The notes: a model not told the origin generated them from the letters alone. 64,000 nucleotides of DNA from Bimuria novae-zelandiae CBS 107.79 (GCA_010015655.1 ML976683.1:691014-755013); one strand, 5' to 3'. Numbered from the stretch's first letter, positions 45,639 to 57,705 are shown. Numbers and translations: made by a program.

Positions 45639-46947
45639 GGTGACTTCTAAGAATGCTGCGTATCAGTATGTGTTGTAGATTGAATTCGATGAGAAGTCTA
45701 CCGAAGAGAAATAGAATGGGGAGATAAAGTAAAAATAATATTAAATATAGAAGGAATGAAATACACATTTCCGACTCTCCACAAGTTCGAAACTGTAGAT
45801 TATGTTGCGGTTAGTGTCTACTGTGCTTATTAAATAGTCTAAATTTTAAGCAAAGAACGTCTATACACTATACAGTAACAGCAACAACGTCCTGTATAGA
45901 ATGCTAAGAAAAGGGGACACCCTCTCCCGCTAACTTACACTAACGGTGAGTTCAATCGCTAATTAATAACGCACGGAGCCCTTCCGTTAGTAATCACAAT
46001 ATCAGGAAGCCGTACAGAGTAAATCCCAGGCCAAAGCGTGGCTCTAAAGTAACTTTAATCTTTAGCACCGCGTCTCGAGCGAAAGCCAGGTTCTAAAGTG
46101 CACTAAACTCTTCCATTTCAAAGATTTGATAGTAGGAAGAGTCACTTCGGATTGACATGATAGAAGAAGAGGTACATATATTATGAGGAGGATATGTGCG
46201 AAAAGGTAACGTGCATCCAATCGTAACGGAACAACCGCCGTGGCGGAACACTAGCAGCACTTTCTACCACGACGACGCTAACAACGGTCGCACCGCTTAG
46301 ATACTCTCGGAATAGATACTTAGGCTCTTTAGGTTCTTATATACGTGATATCTTTGGCGTAACTTTCCTGTCGATTTTATAATACCGCATCTCACTACTT
46401 ATCTTCTTAACACCCCTACCTTAGCCTGCCTTAGCGTCTACTCAAAGCATGGTGCATCTGTCTAAAAGCTTGTTAACCTGTAGAGTGCTACAGAAAAATC
46501 ATATCCTAAGAAGAATACTGCGCTTAATAAGGTGGCTAGGTTGCGGCAGTCATCTGTGCTTTATTAAGCAGGACTGCCAAGCAAAGACCTACATCCTTGC
46601 TGTACAGAAGAGGCCTAGCCGTAATTTAACAGCGTTCAGTGTTCAGCAAGCCCGCAAGTCTCACGTGATAGTCAGCGGGCATGCGCTAATTCGACTCAGG
46701 ATTGGGAGCAGTGTTACACGCAAAGGGCTCGGCGCTTGCTTAGTCAACCAACGCGTCCCAACAGCTCGACATAGCCATCGCACAACTTCGAGATATAGCC
46801 CAGCGATACGTACAGTATGAAGACACACCATTCACGTCGCCCTCAAAACCCGAAATCCGCCGTTGTTCTCTCCGCTGATCGCCGAACGAAAGACCTGGTC
46901 AAGCCCACGACGTCCCCATCCCTTCCCGAGCCCACCAGCGCCGGTTC
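45639..46947. other. intergenic, no supported gene
   Basis: Partly AT-richer near 45700-45900 and 46320-46440. The longest frame, 46449-46820 (plus, 123 codons), is basic with no recognisable features. TCACGTGA occurs at 46661-46668. Confidence 0.5.
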
Positions 46948-47306
46948 CTAGACCAAGCAGCAGCCGAGATCTAGTCTCGGCTCGTTGAAGGGGATACGAT
47001 GAGATAGGAGAGGTACAGTATAGGGTAGAATGCAGGCGGCCCTGGAAATTGAAGCCTGTGCTTCGGCAAGTGGGTTGAGCGTCACTGGCGCAACGCCGTC
47101 GTTGCAAGTACACACGAAGGTGGAAAGGCTGTGCATATTTTGGTGATACAGCTGTGGTACGGTCAAACGACCAGCGGCTCCTTGCATGAGCACTGCAATC
47201 TCTAGAGCCGTAGGGAGGTGCTTCGGTTCGACCTGTGAGGGTTGTGAGGAGTTTTGGATTATTCATGTTCGTGAGGGATGAGTACTAGCGGAGCTGTGGT
47301 GGCCAT
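46948..47306 (-). CDS. possible two-exon small protein (101 aa)
   Basis: A minimal exon (47286-47306, MATTAPL) can be joined in phase 0 through a 53-bp intron (47233-47285, GTACTC to CACAG) to a 95-codon exon 47232-46948 that reads VEPKHLPTALEIAVLMQG, then LTVPQLYHQNMHSLST. The reading has plausible amino-acid style but no known domain, and a 144-codon frame (46832-47266) overlaps it in another phase. The donor is weak. I cannot decide between them. Confidence 0.3.
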
Positions 47307-47756
47307 GCTCGGGAAGACTCTACACTATTCAGAGCTGCACACAGCACTCTCCTCTCTTCAGCCATATCTACAAACCATCGCCTCCGGCGCAAGGTCAGTG
47401 CCGGTGCGGCTCGGCCGTCCTCCCTGCTAGCGGTGGCAAGATCGCGTACTACCGAAGTACCTGTTACAGTCGTCGTATCCTGCTTACAATTAAGCTTCTG
47501 GAACATACCACTGAATGTCCGCAAAGGGAGCCTAAAAGTGGAGTATGCTTGAACTAGAGCCCTCTACTAAGATTATGTGTAACTTAGTTTAATAAAAGTA
47601 TATTAGACTTACGCAGCATTCGCTTTCAAAGGACGCCTTAGCGCAAGGCGACTATAATGCTAAAGCTAACGTTAGACTAGATGTAAGATTTCGCATTTGA
47701 TCGGCGAAACTCCTGGAATACACGTTCCTTGTCTTAAAGCGACCTATAACATTAAG

Positions 47757-47873
47757 TATAAGCAGGTGGGTAGTATGTGTAAAGGTGTAAGCAGGTGGGT
47801 AGTATGTGTAAAGGTGTAAGCAGGTGGGTAGTATGTGTAAAGGTGTAAGCAGGTGGGTAGTATGTGTAAAGGT
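47757..47873. repeat. 29-bp tandem repeat, four copies
   Basis: Unit TGTAAGCAGGTGGGTAGTAT plus TGTGTAAAG G, repeated at 47757, 47786, 47815 and 47844 with almost no differences apart from the first G/A and the last base. A minus-strand frame here (47652-47918) is just the translation of the repeat. Confidence 0.95.
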
Positions 47874-48002
47874 AGTATATTGTGTGTGTTGATCAGTGTC
47901 TCTTGGTTCTTGGTACATAGAGTGATTAGAGGCTCGTATATAGTAGGCGAGCTAAGTTATAAAACTAGTATAATTATGTAATAAAGCTTTAGGCTGCTTA
48001 CA
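47757..48002 (-). repeat. 3' LTR of COP3 headed by tandem repeats
   Basis: The LTR ends CTGCTTACA (to 48002). Its expected start, TGTAAGCAG, occurs at the head of each of the 29-bp tandem repeats (47757 as TATAAGCAG, 47786, 47815, 47844), so the outer limit could be any of these. I take the outermost. Confidence 0.6.
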
Positions 48003-48299
48003 CACCCCCTTTAGGTTTAAACGTAGATTTAAAGCTAATATTAGCTATAGGTCCCCCTCTACCTTTATATGGTAGCTACATTAAAGTTAAGAACTAGTCT
48101 TAGTATTAGTGTAGTCCTAGGTAGGTAGCTATCTACTGTTGTAGTATAAGTAGATCTCGCTCTATACTATAGGCGTCCCTAGTAGTAGGACGTCTCCTAG
48201 AGCTAGTACTAAGATCCTGATTACTTCGCGTTCTATACTAAGGTTAATAAGCCTTGTAGGTGGAGCTTAATACATGATGCGAGCATGTTTACTCTATAT

Positions 48300-50262
48300 A
48301 AGAAGTGAAATATAGCATAAAGCTAAGTTGTAAGGGATAAGATGGGTAGTAAGTAGGAATGAGAAACTGAGTTGATTGTAACAAGCTGAACAGAGAAACC
48401 GCTTAAGTAGCAGAATGTGATCAGCAACTAGTCTACATCAGGTTGACAATATCATGTGATATCTTACTCCACTCTAACATAAGTACATGATAGAGCTAAG
48501 TAAAGTGTAGGAGTACAGCGTAGAGCTATGTACAGGATAGAGCTTAGTAGATGTATAGCCTCGTTAAACCTGTAAAACCACATGGGAAAAATCAGGAAGA
48601 GTACTATGTTGTAGAGAAGCTTATTTAGTTTAAAGGAAATAATTAAAAATAAAAAAGAGAAACCCAGTTTTCGTGCTTTTACCTAGGTAGTAGCTTAGTA
48701 AAGCCGTTAGCTAGTTAATAGGTTATTTAGATATATAAGAGGTTAATATTATTAGATTAAGCTTCTTAGCGAAGCTAGTAATAATAGATATTAACGTGCC
48801 GTATAGTAGTCTTAAGATAAGGTATAGTAGACGTAAGAAGCTAAATAGTCTACTAATTATTATAGTATAGAAGGCGTTTATAATCTAAATTAGAACTAAT
48901 ATATTTAAAAACTCTTTACTACTAGATTAGTTTAGTACTTATAGATAAAGCGGCGACTAGTTTTGCTTTTATAGTTAACTTTATAATACAGCGTTAGAGT
49001 GTTGCTTTCTAGTCTATAGGTCCGCTAAATAGGAAGAAGATATAGCCTTATAAGCTCTTACGTGTAATTTTATTATTAGCGTATAATATATCTGTTACTC
49101 TAAAGAACTTAGGTTAAGGTTAATTAGCTATATAGACTAATTTATTTAAGATAGAGGCTATATAGTAAAGAGCTTAATCTTTATTGCTTAATAGTTAGGC
49201 AATAGTCTAATAGGCTATATTAAAATAACGTAAAGATAAATTTATAAGAAACTTAGCTAGTTTAAAATAAGCTTTTAAAATATTAGGTTAAGTAGCTCTA
49301 GCTGCATATCCTATAGATCCTATAAGTTAGGCATATCTGTGCTTAGTGAAGTCATTTGCCTAATCCTCGGACGGTAATAGCTCTTCTAGAGGTAGTAGTG
49401 TAGCTGGTGACTTTGTGTATGGCTTTGGTGAAGGATACTTCTGAGCAAGCTTCTCGATATATAAGGCTTGTGATAGCCAGATAGATCCATTCTCACGGTC
49501 TCTATGCGTTTGAATGCCACAGAACGTTTGTAGCTCTCCTAGAGATCGAATCTCATATCGATGTAGGAGCTTCTGCTCGAATTCATATATTGCAGCCTTA
49601 TGGGCTGGTAGGCAGAGTACGACGATGTTATCCACATAAAAGAAGACTAAAAGCTTATTATTCTTTTATTGATAAGGAGCGTCTTTAACTTCGTGTAGGT
49701 CTAGCTTAGTAAGCGTCTTCGTAAGCTCTTAATACTAAAGTAGTAGTAAAGTCTTTAGGCCGTATAGAGCTTAACGTAGTTTCTATAAATAATCGGGATC
49801 AGAGAATCCTTTTAGTAAGTAATAATAGACTAGTATTATAAGCTAAGTATTTATAAATATATTAATAGTATTATACTAATAGATCTTTATATTAAAGTAG
49901 GTAGCTATAGTAACTAGAGCTTAAAATATTTAAACTACTAAAGTAGCTACATAAGTATCCTTAGTAGTTATTTATAAATCGCCTTATATATAGATGCGCG
50001 CTTTATATTTAGTAAAGTATCCTTAATTATTAAGCTTAAACTTAAAGACCTATATTAACAAGAAGACTTTTTAGTCTTATAAATTTAACTCCTACTAGGT
50101 AATCCTCTCGTACGTGCCTTTTCGTTTTATAATATTAATCTCCTGTTGCATAGCCTGGAGAAAACCTTCCTTGTGTGGAGATGGCATCCTCATTACATCT
50201 CTATAGAGACGCGGCTCAGGAGGTAGCTTGGAGTAGTAAAATCGTGTTTTTAATACTGTAGC
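48300..50262 (-). pseudogene. COP3 RT and RNase H remnant
   Basis: RT reads FFYVDNIVVLCLPAHK at about 49655-49610 followed by YEIRSLGELQTFCGIQ and LSQALYIEKLAQKY to about 49430. This 276-bp patch (49360-49635) is a clean open frame while both sides are full of stops. The RT dyad is D-N. RNase H is assumed in the decayed part toward 48300. Confidence 0.8.
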
Positions 50263-50264
50263 TA

Positions 50265-52111
50265 ACGTGGTTCACCACCGAGCGGGCCAACCCCACTGAG
50301 CGGACCACTTTTTAAAAGTTAGTCTATTGCGAAGCGCCTCCTACAACACCACTATAATTTACTATAATTCGCAGAACATAGAAATACTATTTAGACTTAC
50401 CGCTATTAGATACATCTATAATTTCTACTACGCAGGTGCGAGCGTTGTGGCCAGCTTTGCCGTAACGTCCGTAGCGCCTCTGCCCACGCACCCTCTTTAC
50501 AGACTCTTCACCCTCCTTTTGCCCACTACTATCCTTTTTAGCTATTAAATTAACTACCTCTCTTACTATAAGTGTCTTAGCTGCCTAAATATACTTCCTC
50601 TTTTAACTTTTTACCTTTATTACTATCTCTACTACTTTACGAAGCCTTGCTATTTCCTGTTATATTAACACTATTTCGTGCCCTATTAATGCAACACCTT
50701 TATTAAGCTACTTAACAGCTCTAAGAAGCAGAGAAACTAGTAAATCTCTATACTTCTATACACGCTTATAAACTAGCGTTAACTAAGCCTCTATCTCGCG
50801 GAGGTTACTTAGTGTTTTTAATTCCTATAGGGTGTCCTCTGCGTTAGGTGGAGTTGGCTTACAAAGAACCACATTAAGTCTTAATAACACCGCCTCTAGG
50901 TTATGTAGGACTAATCTAGCGCCTCTAAAGCCTGCGCAGATGTTCGCCTTTATTATTACTTTTTTAAAAGCTACTTTAAAGGCTAGTAGAAAGGCCTTCT
51001 TTTTAATTTACTTAGTGCCGTACCGTGCTAAGCTACTAATCTCATTGCTATACGCCCGCTTTAAAGGCGAAAAATAACCTATATTAAGTGGCTGTAAGAG
51101 GTGTGATGAGTGTGGAGGCATATAGAGAATAATAATCTTCTATTCCTTATAGTATTTATAGAATTTGTGTGAGCAGTGGCTCTCGTAACCATCTATAATT
51201 AGTAGCTAGTATGCACCTAAACTACGCGCCTTAGTATAGGTATTAAAGTGCCTTAGCTAGGCAAGACTAAGCTTGTTTAACGTCTAGCTATTAAGACTAA
51301 CTTTAATAACCTAGTCTTAGGGTAGATTATAGAATCAGGACGTGATTAGAACCTTGCTAAGGAAGATAAGAAAGGGTGGTAGAGCCTAGCCTTTAGCGCT
51401 AACACCCTAAATATTAGTAACCTACTTATAGTTGCTAAGTTAAATCTTCTTTGGGTTGCTTCGCTTCTTAGAGCCTGTAAAGACTATCTAACCCTATATT
51501 ACCCCTATTATAAAGCCTGCCTTGTCGAAGTTGTACGTGTCGTTATTAGCGATACCGTACTTAGTCTTAGTATTAGTAACTAGCTTAAACTAAGGCGTTA
51601 TAATACGTAGATCTTCGTTTAAGGCTTGCTAATAATTATATAGATAGCTTTTTTAAAGCTTAATTTCTGGCGTACGCGTCTTAAGCCTGTCTATCTAGTG
51701 CTTATTAATAGGCTATTTACTGTGCTTAGCAAGTAAATTATTAGCTATATCTTAGACTATATCCCTTATTGCACCTATTCCTCGCTAGTTAAGCTTAAGT
51801 ATACGTTAGACTAGAGCCTCCTCCTCTAGCTTAGTTAGCTTCTTTAAGTTAGGCTCGCGATCGCGTTAAGAGAGGGCTCCTTAGCGTTGTTATTATACTA
51901 TTATTTAAGGCATGCTAAAGGCTATAATAACGCGTCTTTTGCTTTTATCGCGATCTTTAATTATAGCTTAGATAGCAAGCTATAGTGCGCTTTTAGTATA
52001 AGGTTATTACGCGTTATGTTGTGATAGCATTATGGTATAAGCTAGAGGTGGGCTGCATTTAGTAAAGTTAGCCCGCTCGGTGGGGTTGGCCCGCTCGGTG
52101 GTGAACCACGT
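50265..52111 (-). mobile_element. POG2, Fot1/pogo DNA transposon (1847 bp)
   Basis: Terminal inverted repeats start ACGTGGTTCACCACCGAGCG and end with the complement; TA target duplication at 50263-50264 and 52112-52113. The inverted repeats carry a second inner CCGAGCGGGCC-like unit. Confidence 0.95.
50430..51960 (-). pseudogene. pogo-type transposase of POG2
   Basis: The complement reads TYNFDKAGFIIGV near 51540-51490 (DDE_1 first catalytic block, with E to K next to the Asp), PPHSSHLLQPLNIGYFSPL near 51130-51090 (the block's QPLD has become QPLN) and ends with a knuckle-like GQRRYGRYGKAGHNARTC near 50500-50440. The Cys positions of that knuckle are partly Tyr, as C/T decay gives. It is distinct from POG1, which lacks the C-terminal knuckle. 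Confidence 0.85.
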
Positions 52112-52113
52112 TA

Positions 52114-53688
52114 AGGCTACTATATATACTAACTAGTATATGTTAATAAAGAAGCTGCTGCTCTTCTAGGATAGCTTTTTAGACCTTATTAACCCTTTAG
52201 GTAGTATATAAGACTAATAAAGGTTACTATTAATTAGTTCTTAATACTCTACTTAATTTAAGTCTATTTATAAATTAAAGTCTAATATTTAGCGCTTACG
52301 CTTTCTTAAGAATATAAATATTAAAAGTAAGCTAGCTAGCGTAGCTAATAATAAGCGCTATAAGCTACTATAAGACTTAGTATTTTCTATTTAACTTAGT
52401 GTTAAAAGCTATAAATTATAACTTTTAATTTAGTATAAGGTTATTATTTCTCTTTACGTTAATTAGCTTTATTTTATAAATGTAGTAGTCTGGCTATGCT
52501 AATCTAGATCTGCTATATACTTATCTTTAGATAAGTTTTCTATAGTGCTATCTTAGCTATATATTATAGGTAATTAATACTTGTAGGCAAATTGCGCTAG
52601 TTTAGAGCCTTATAGTAAAAGATCTATTTTATCGTGTAGTTAATAGAAAAGGTTTTTTCTAAAAGTAATATTTTTTATATAAATTATTTTATCTTTATAA
52701 GCTCTGCTTCTTGCCTTTAGCATTTAGATTTAGTAAATATTTAATAAGTTATACTTAACTAAATATCCTACTAGTGCTTAAGGACTAAGCTTATCTATAC
52801 GTAGTATCTACTTACGTAGTGCGTATACTTAGTAGCTATAGATACGTAAATAAGTAATTAACGGCTTCTTGCTATAGGTAATTTTAAATAATATTTTTTA
52901 GCTTAGTAATCGCGTAGGTGTGCGATTAAGCAGGTATACTACTATAAAGTAGATTTTAGAGGTAAGTGTTAGAAGTAGGTTTAAAGTTATCCTTATTAAA
53001 TAACTTTTTTTAATAAAACTCCTACTAGAGCGCTTTACTAATCTATTTTATTCCTTAGTATATAAAGCTCTAATTAGTAGCTTAATGCCTTCTCTTTAAT
53101 AGTAGTCTCTAGTAGAGTTATCTGTTAGGCTATATCCTCGCTCGTCGTCAGCGATAAGAAAAGTAATAGTTATATTAAATTCTTATTTAATAGTTCAGTC
53201 TAATTACCTAATAATAGATAGGAGCGTAAGCTTGTCCCGTCTAAGTATTATATAGATAAAATAGAACTTTAAGAATAGATTAAACCTATAGAAGATATAT
53301 TAGTCGCTATTATAGGCTCTTATATTAAGCTTAATAAAATTAATAGTAATAGTTTTAAAGGCTTATATAGCTCTAATCTTATAGCTAGTTCGTTGTAAGA
53401 TAATTTAATATGCTTTGCTTTATAGGCATTCTTCGTATTTAATTATTTAAAGAGTAAATCTAGTAAATAGTTATATACCTATTACGTAATTCTATAGTTA
53501 ATTAATAGCGTTGCTACTTAGATGTCCTATTAGTATATAGAGCTAAGACTTAGTAAGTAATCTTAGTTTAGACGATAGAGCAGAGTATTATAGCTAACGT
53601 TAATAAGTTATAAAAGCCTAAGCCTAAGCGGATTAAGTAGATAAAGGTTTAGTTTAATAGACTACTAGCTAGTATTTACTTAGTCTAG
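52114..53688 (-). pseudogene. COP3 integrase and RT N-terminal region, heavily decayed
   Basis: Very AT-rich and stop-filled, with no motif clear enough to quote. Assigned by position between the RT at 49.4 kb and the protease/gag at 55 kb, after removing POG2 and MAR2. Confidence 0.55.
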
Positions 53689-53690
53689 TA

Positions 53691-54936
53691 CAGTGCCAAG
53701 ACATTAGTCTGTTGACACCGGACCCGCGTCGCGCATCCCCACCCAACCTCAATCTTTTTAGCCTTCCACCAACCCACAATGCAACGCGAATTTGGCAGGG
53801 AAATTAGTAGCAATTAAGGGAGGAATAATAAATTAAGTAAATTACAAAGAGCTAGGATATTATCTATAGTAGAGGCGAGAGAATTAAAAGCTTTAATCGT
53901 GTTGCGTTTTAGCTGCACACGGCAGACAATTTACAACACAATTAAGCGATAAAATAACCATAACACAACTAAATCTTTACCTCGATCTAGTTAGCCAAAG
54001 AAGCTCACACGCTGATAAGAATAATTACTCCTTTAAATCGCTTACTAGCACCCTAGAATTAAATATACATAGCTAAAGGCTAAAGTTGCAGGCGTATAGG
54101 TTTATCGCAAGACACTCTATCAGCTGCTTAAGAAACACTATATTACGAACTAGGTAGCAAAGAAGAGGCCTAAGCTCACTCTAGCATATATAAGATTAAG
54201 GCGTTAATAGGCTTAGCGGATGCAGAATTTTAACTTTAAAAGCGTGACTTTTTCTAATAAGGTCTTAGTAGAGCGAGGCAAGGGAAAGAAGAGGATCTAG
54301 GTCTTTAGGACGCTACTCTAAAAATAGGATCACGATAAGATTGAAGAGGAGGATATTTAGAAGGGGATGGTACAGATGTTCTGGGCCTGTTTCTGGTATA
54401 AAGGTCGATCTGAACTCATCGTAATGGAACAAGATCCACAAGCTCCACGGAATGGCTATAGTGCACGCTCATATATCTAGGCGCTAGAGGAAGGGCTCCT
54501 ACTAGTATTAGATAAAAATACTATCTATTAAATAAATAATGCACCAATTCATACCGCCCACAAGACGGCCCTCTAGCTAGAGGTAATAGACATTAAAGTT
54601 CTAGATTTCCCTCCTTACTCACCTGACCTTAATCCAATTAAGCACCTCTGGTGGGCACTTAAACAAAAGGTAATTAAATTACATCCGGAATTGGAGGACC
54701 AAGGGTGGTAGCAGATTAATAAAGACGCATTTATCAACGCTGCCCAAGAAGCTTGGCGAGCCCTGCCCCAGGGTCTCATGAAGAAGCTCATTGATTCTAT
54801 GCCAAGGAGAATACAGGCAGTGATAAAAGCTAGAGGCTGGCAAACAAAGTACTGAAATAGCATTCAATTGAGGCCTTGAAATTACTGTCAAAAAAGTTGA
54901 AATTTTCGGTGTCAACAGACTAATGTCCTAGTACTG
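53691..54936 (+). mobile_element. MAR2, Tc1/mariner element (1246 bp)
   Basis: Terminal inverted repeats of about 30 bp (left CAGTGCCAAGACATTAGTCT, right complement with a few changes) and TA target duplication at 53689-53690 and 54937-54938. It sits in COP3 and is among the least degraded elements of the window. Confidence 0.94.
53779..54855 (+). pseudogene. Tc1/mariner transposase of MAR2
   Basis: From an ATG at 53779 to TGA at 54853-54855 the frame is nearly intact: N-terminal helix-turn-helix (LSKLQRARIL, then FSCTRQTIYNTIKR near 53900-53950), a core with GMVQMFWACFWYKGRSE near 54366-54415, NNAPIHTAHKTA near 54540-54575 and PPYSPDLNPIKHLWW near 54608-54655. The usual third catalytic acid (NPIE) is Lys, one G-to-A change. 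The first catalytic Asp also looks lost (FSNK). Stops remain in the N-terminal half, so it is inactive. Confidence 0.9.
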
Positions 54937-54938
54937 TA

Positions 54939-55735
54939 AGGGTAGCGATATCTTCTACTTATAAGCCTAATAAGTTAAATTAATATAGTGCATTTCTGCT
55001 AAAGTTAAAGTAGACGTTTAATAATAATAGCTAGGCTAAAGAGACTAGGCTTATAAAGAAGCTTAGGATCAAGGCTATACGCTTAAGCTTTATTTTCTTT
55101 TATCCTTAAGGCGTTAATAGAGGTATCTTAACCTCTCCCTATACCTGTATAGCTATCTCTAAGCCTCTTATAAAAACGAAATTGTTAGGTAATGCAGAAG
55201 CTTTCTATTAAAACTTAGTAGAATTATTATAGATATAGATATTAGTAGTAAAATCTAGTATCTATAAGTAGAGGAGCGGGAAGTGTTAATACGCCAGCTA
55301 ATTATTAAACACTAATAAGTAAATAGCGTAAGCCTTATATAAAAGGTTACCTATAGCTATATTACCTACATTAATTTTTATTAAATTAGGTTCTAACGCG
55401 TAGATTTTATAGCTTTTTTACTTTTTATAGCGCTAATTTTTCTCTTAAATTTTATCTAGTATATAATTTTTATCTTTAGTTTTAAACTCTGCTATCTTCT
55501 TAGCTTTTTTAGGGTTTTCGACGAATCCTCCTTTGCGTTGTGAGGTGTCGATGTACGGGCACTGCCCCTAGTAGTGTAGGTCGCCACATAGACAGGGTTT
55601 CAACGGCTTTGTTGGCTTGTCTTGACAAGGCCTCTTTCTGCTGTTTTGTTTATACGGAGACTCTTCTTAGTTTAATGTAGTTGCAAATGCTCCACTCTGT
55701 GTGTCTATTTTTCGGCAAATTTCATACATGCCACT
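54939..55735 (-). pseudogene. COP3 protease and gag zinc knuckle
   Basis: Right to left: GAFATTLN near 55690, then RKRPCQDKPTKPLKPCLCG and LHYQGQCPYIDTSQRKGG around 55620-55520, a CX2C-H-C gag knuckle typical of fungal copias; the protease block ILDFTTNIYIYNN near 55260-55220. The 55500-55890 stretch is GC-balanced with few stops. The right limit, where the Mutator-like element begins, is approximate. Confidence 0.75.
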
Positions 55736-57705
55736 ACTTGGCGTAATAATTTCTCATCTACCACTGTTTCGAATACACTACCACACACGTGACGTCAGCT
55801 CGTAAAATATCCCACATGCCACTGTTTCTATCCCAAATACTACCAGTTCTGTCCTAAATACTATTGTTTTATCGGGAGGCTTCGCGCCTCCTCGGACAGT
55901 AGACGAAGGTAGCAATAGTTTTACATAAAGGGAAAGGTTAAAGATTATATTATAAAAAATCTAAATCTCTATCTATAGTCTTATAGTTAGCCTATTTAAG
56001 CTCTTTTTCTTAATTGCGTTAATAGGGCTAGAGACTTTTTACTTTAGATATTACTTTCTTCTTTATCCCTACTTGCTACAGGCCTTTTCTTTCTGCCTAG
56101 TAGACTTAATATAATATTAATAGTAATATTTAGAACAGAGCTAGATGCCCTGAATATAAAGGTATTATTTATAATAGTAGAATTAATATAAGTAACTTAT
56201 AAAGTAGCAAGATCTACTTAAGAGCTACTACTACTTTACTATTTATTCTCGTCTAGCCGTAGCTGCTAGTTTATAATTAGCTAGGAAACTAAAGGTTTAG
56301 AAGATAGGGACTATAAGGTTAAATATTCTACTTTTATTATAAATGCCTGTGCTATATAAGGTTAACCTTATTTATTATTTTTATTCTAATTTTTTGCTTG
56401 TCTAGCAGCGCTAATTCCCTAAGTCTAGTAGCGCTCTTTTATTACTTTAATTTTTCTAAGGCCTACTTATATAGCTCTAACTTATTACTATAAGGTACTG
56501 TGCTCTCTTAAGTCTAGCGGTTAAAAATTAAAGATTAGCTAAATTTAGTTTAATTACAAAGTTAAAGTAATACCTCTTAATTAGGTATAGCCTGTTCGGG
56601 ACGGCGCTAGATAGGTGTAATCTAATTAGGATAACCTAATATATCTAGATATTATTAGAAATATATTACGCCTAATTAATACTAGTTTTAGGCCTTATCT
56701 TATTACTCTATCTAGCCGCTTAATGTTGCTAGATTTTTAAGCCTCTAGGCCTTTGTCTCCTATGTCTTTCGCTTTATCCTTTTTTAGATTAGGCGACCTC
56801 GCAAGGGAGCGTTAAGAGGTGGCTTTATAACGCTATTAGGTTTAAGATTCTCTAATAAAACTAGTAACAAAGAGTACTTATACTACTTACGATACTTAGA
56901 TATCTTATAGAACCTAGCAATATAATTCTTAGGTCTAACATTAAAGAAGTAATAGACAGCAATTACATATTTATATAAGATTTTATAATCCTAGAAAGCA
57001 AGACAAGAACATTTTTATACTTTAAGCTAAATAAGATAAGTGTTCTAGTCCCCTAGGTTTACTTAGTATACTAGAGCTACTATATTCTCGCGCTTTTAAG
57101 GAGTTATAAGGTACTAGCTACTCTCCTTAAGCTCTTTCCAGAAATATGCTATAGCATAGTTAGTATACACCTTATCTTTCTAGGGCTTATATCGTCTTTC
57201 GTAGAACTTTAACATTATATATATTTATATATAATAAAGTGTATGGAGAATCGGTAAGTTATAAGCCTCCTATAGCTTAATATTAGTCTAAATAGAATAA
57301 TAGGCTTTTTAACAGATTCACCTACCATCTATGCGCTATTTAGCGACTTAGAAATATTAAAATATATTTAACTAAACTATAGAAAATTAACTAGTAGCGT
57401 ATATAATATTACGTAGCGCTTTATATTAATCTAGTCTAGATAGTAACGTACAGGAGTAGAAAAAGACTTAATTTAATTAAGAAAAGCTTTAAATTTAGCC
57501 TTAATCTTAACTAGACAAGCAGCTCTAAATATCCTTTTAACTTTTTTTCTAAATTTATTTTTAATATTTTTAGCAAGATATTGCGTGCAATAGTAATAAA
57601 AAGCTTTTAAGAGGACCTCTACTATAGCTAGAACTAGACCTTTTACTTAGTTACTAACGATTATAAGGTGCTTAAAATCGTTACGTTCTTTCTTAGTAGT
57701 ATTAA
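55736..57705 (-). mobile_element. MUL1, Mutator-like (MULE) element, partial
   Basis: Minus-strand MULE transposase remnant with no clear termini. The left limit (55736-55920) is a guess from the end of COP3 gag; the right limit is the COP4 LTR. Composition is strongly RIP-like except in the left 150 bp, which includes a GC hairpin at about 55868-55887. Confidence 0.65.
55920..57705 (-). pseudogene. MULE transposase remnant
   Basis: The complement reads VKGLVLAIVEVLLKAFYYYC, then TQYLAKNIKNKFRKKVKRIF and AACLVKIKAKFKAFLN around 57660-57500, then SKSLNSA near 57340. This follows the MULE pattern (pre-catalytic Asp end, CxxH-like RYCxxHLxxN, then the NIxESLN motif). The N-terminal catalytic half would lie right of 57705 and is separated or lost because COP4 intervenes. 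The SWIM finger is not clear. Confidence 0.65.

Larger units (their letters stand above)
39790..47756. other. genic island with balanced base composition
   Basis: Between about 39790 and the COP3 LTR the sequence is GC-balanced and not RIP-mutated, with normal fungal splice signals. It is walled on both sides by transposon nests. At 39790-41300 I find no gene I can support, only short overlapping frames. Confidence 0.8.
47757..55735 (-). mobile_element. COP3, Ty1/copia element interrupted by POG2, MAR2 and a Mutator-like element
   Basis: The left LTR ends at 48002 next to a polypurine tract (complement of 48003-48013). RT follows at about 49650-48650, integrase and connector in 50264 and 52114-53690, protease about 55300-54950, gag zinc knuckle 55590-55540. 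All are on the minus strand. The coding pieces continue across POG2 (TA at 50263/52112) and MAR2 (TA at 53689/54937). The 5' LTR is not in the window. Confidence 0.8.

Noticed and set aside
46449..46820. 123-codon + frame
   Set aside because: Basic, no domain, no coding style, no partner exon; not better than chance in GC-balanced DNA.
46832..47266. 144-codon minus frame
   Set aside because: Overlaps the alternative two-exon reading in another phase; Arg/Ser-rich composition is typical of a wrong frame. Neither is proven.
50327..51077. Two + strand frames (73 and 81 codons)
   Set aside because: Antisense to the POG2 transposase, whose conserved blocks are on the minus strand.
55868..55887. 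GC hairpin (GGGAGGCTTCGCGCCTCC) as a terminator
   Set aside because: No transcript or gene ends there and such terminators are bacterial; it may be part of a transposon end.
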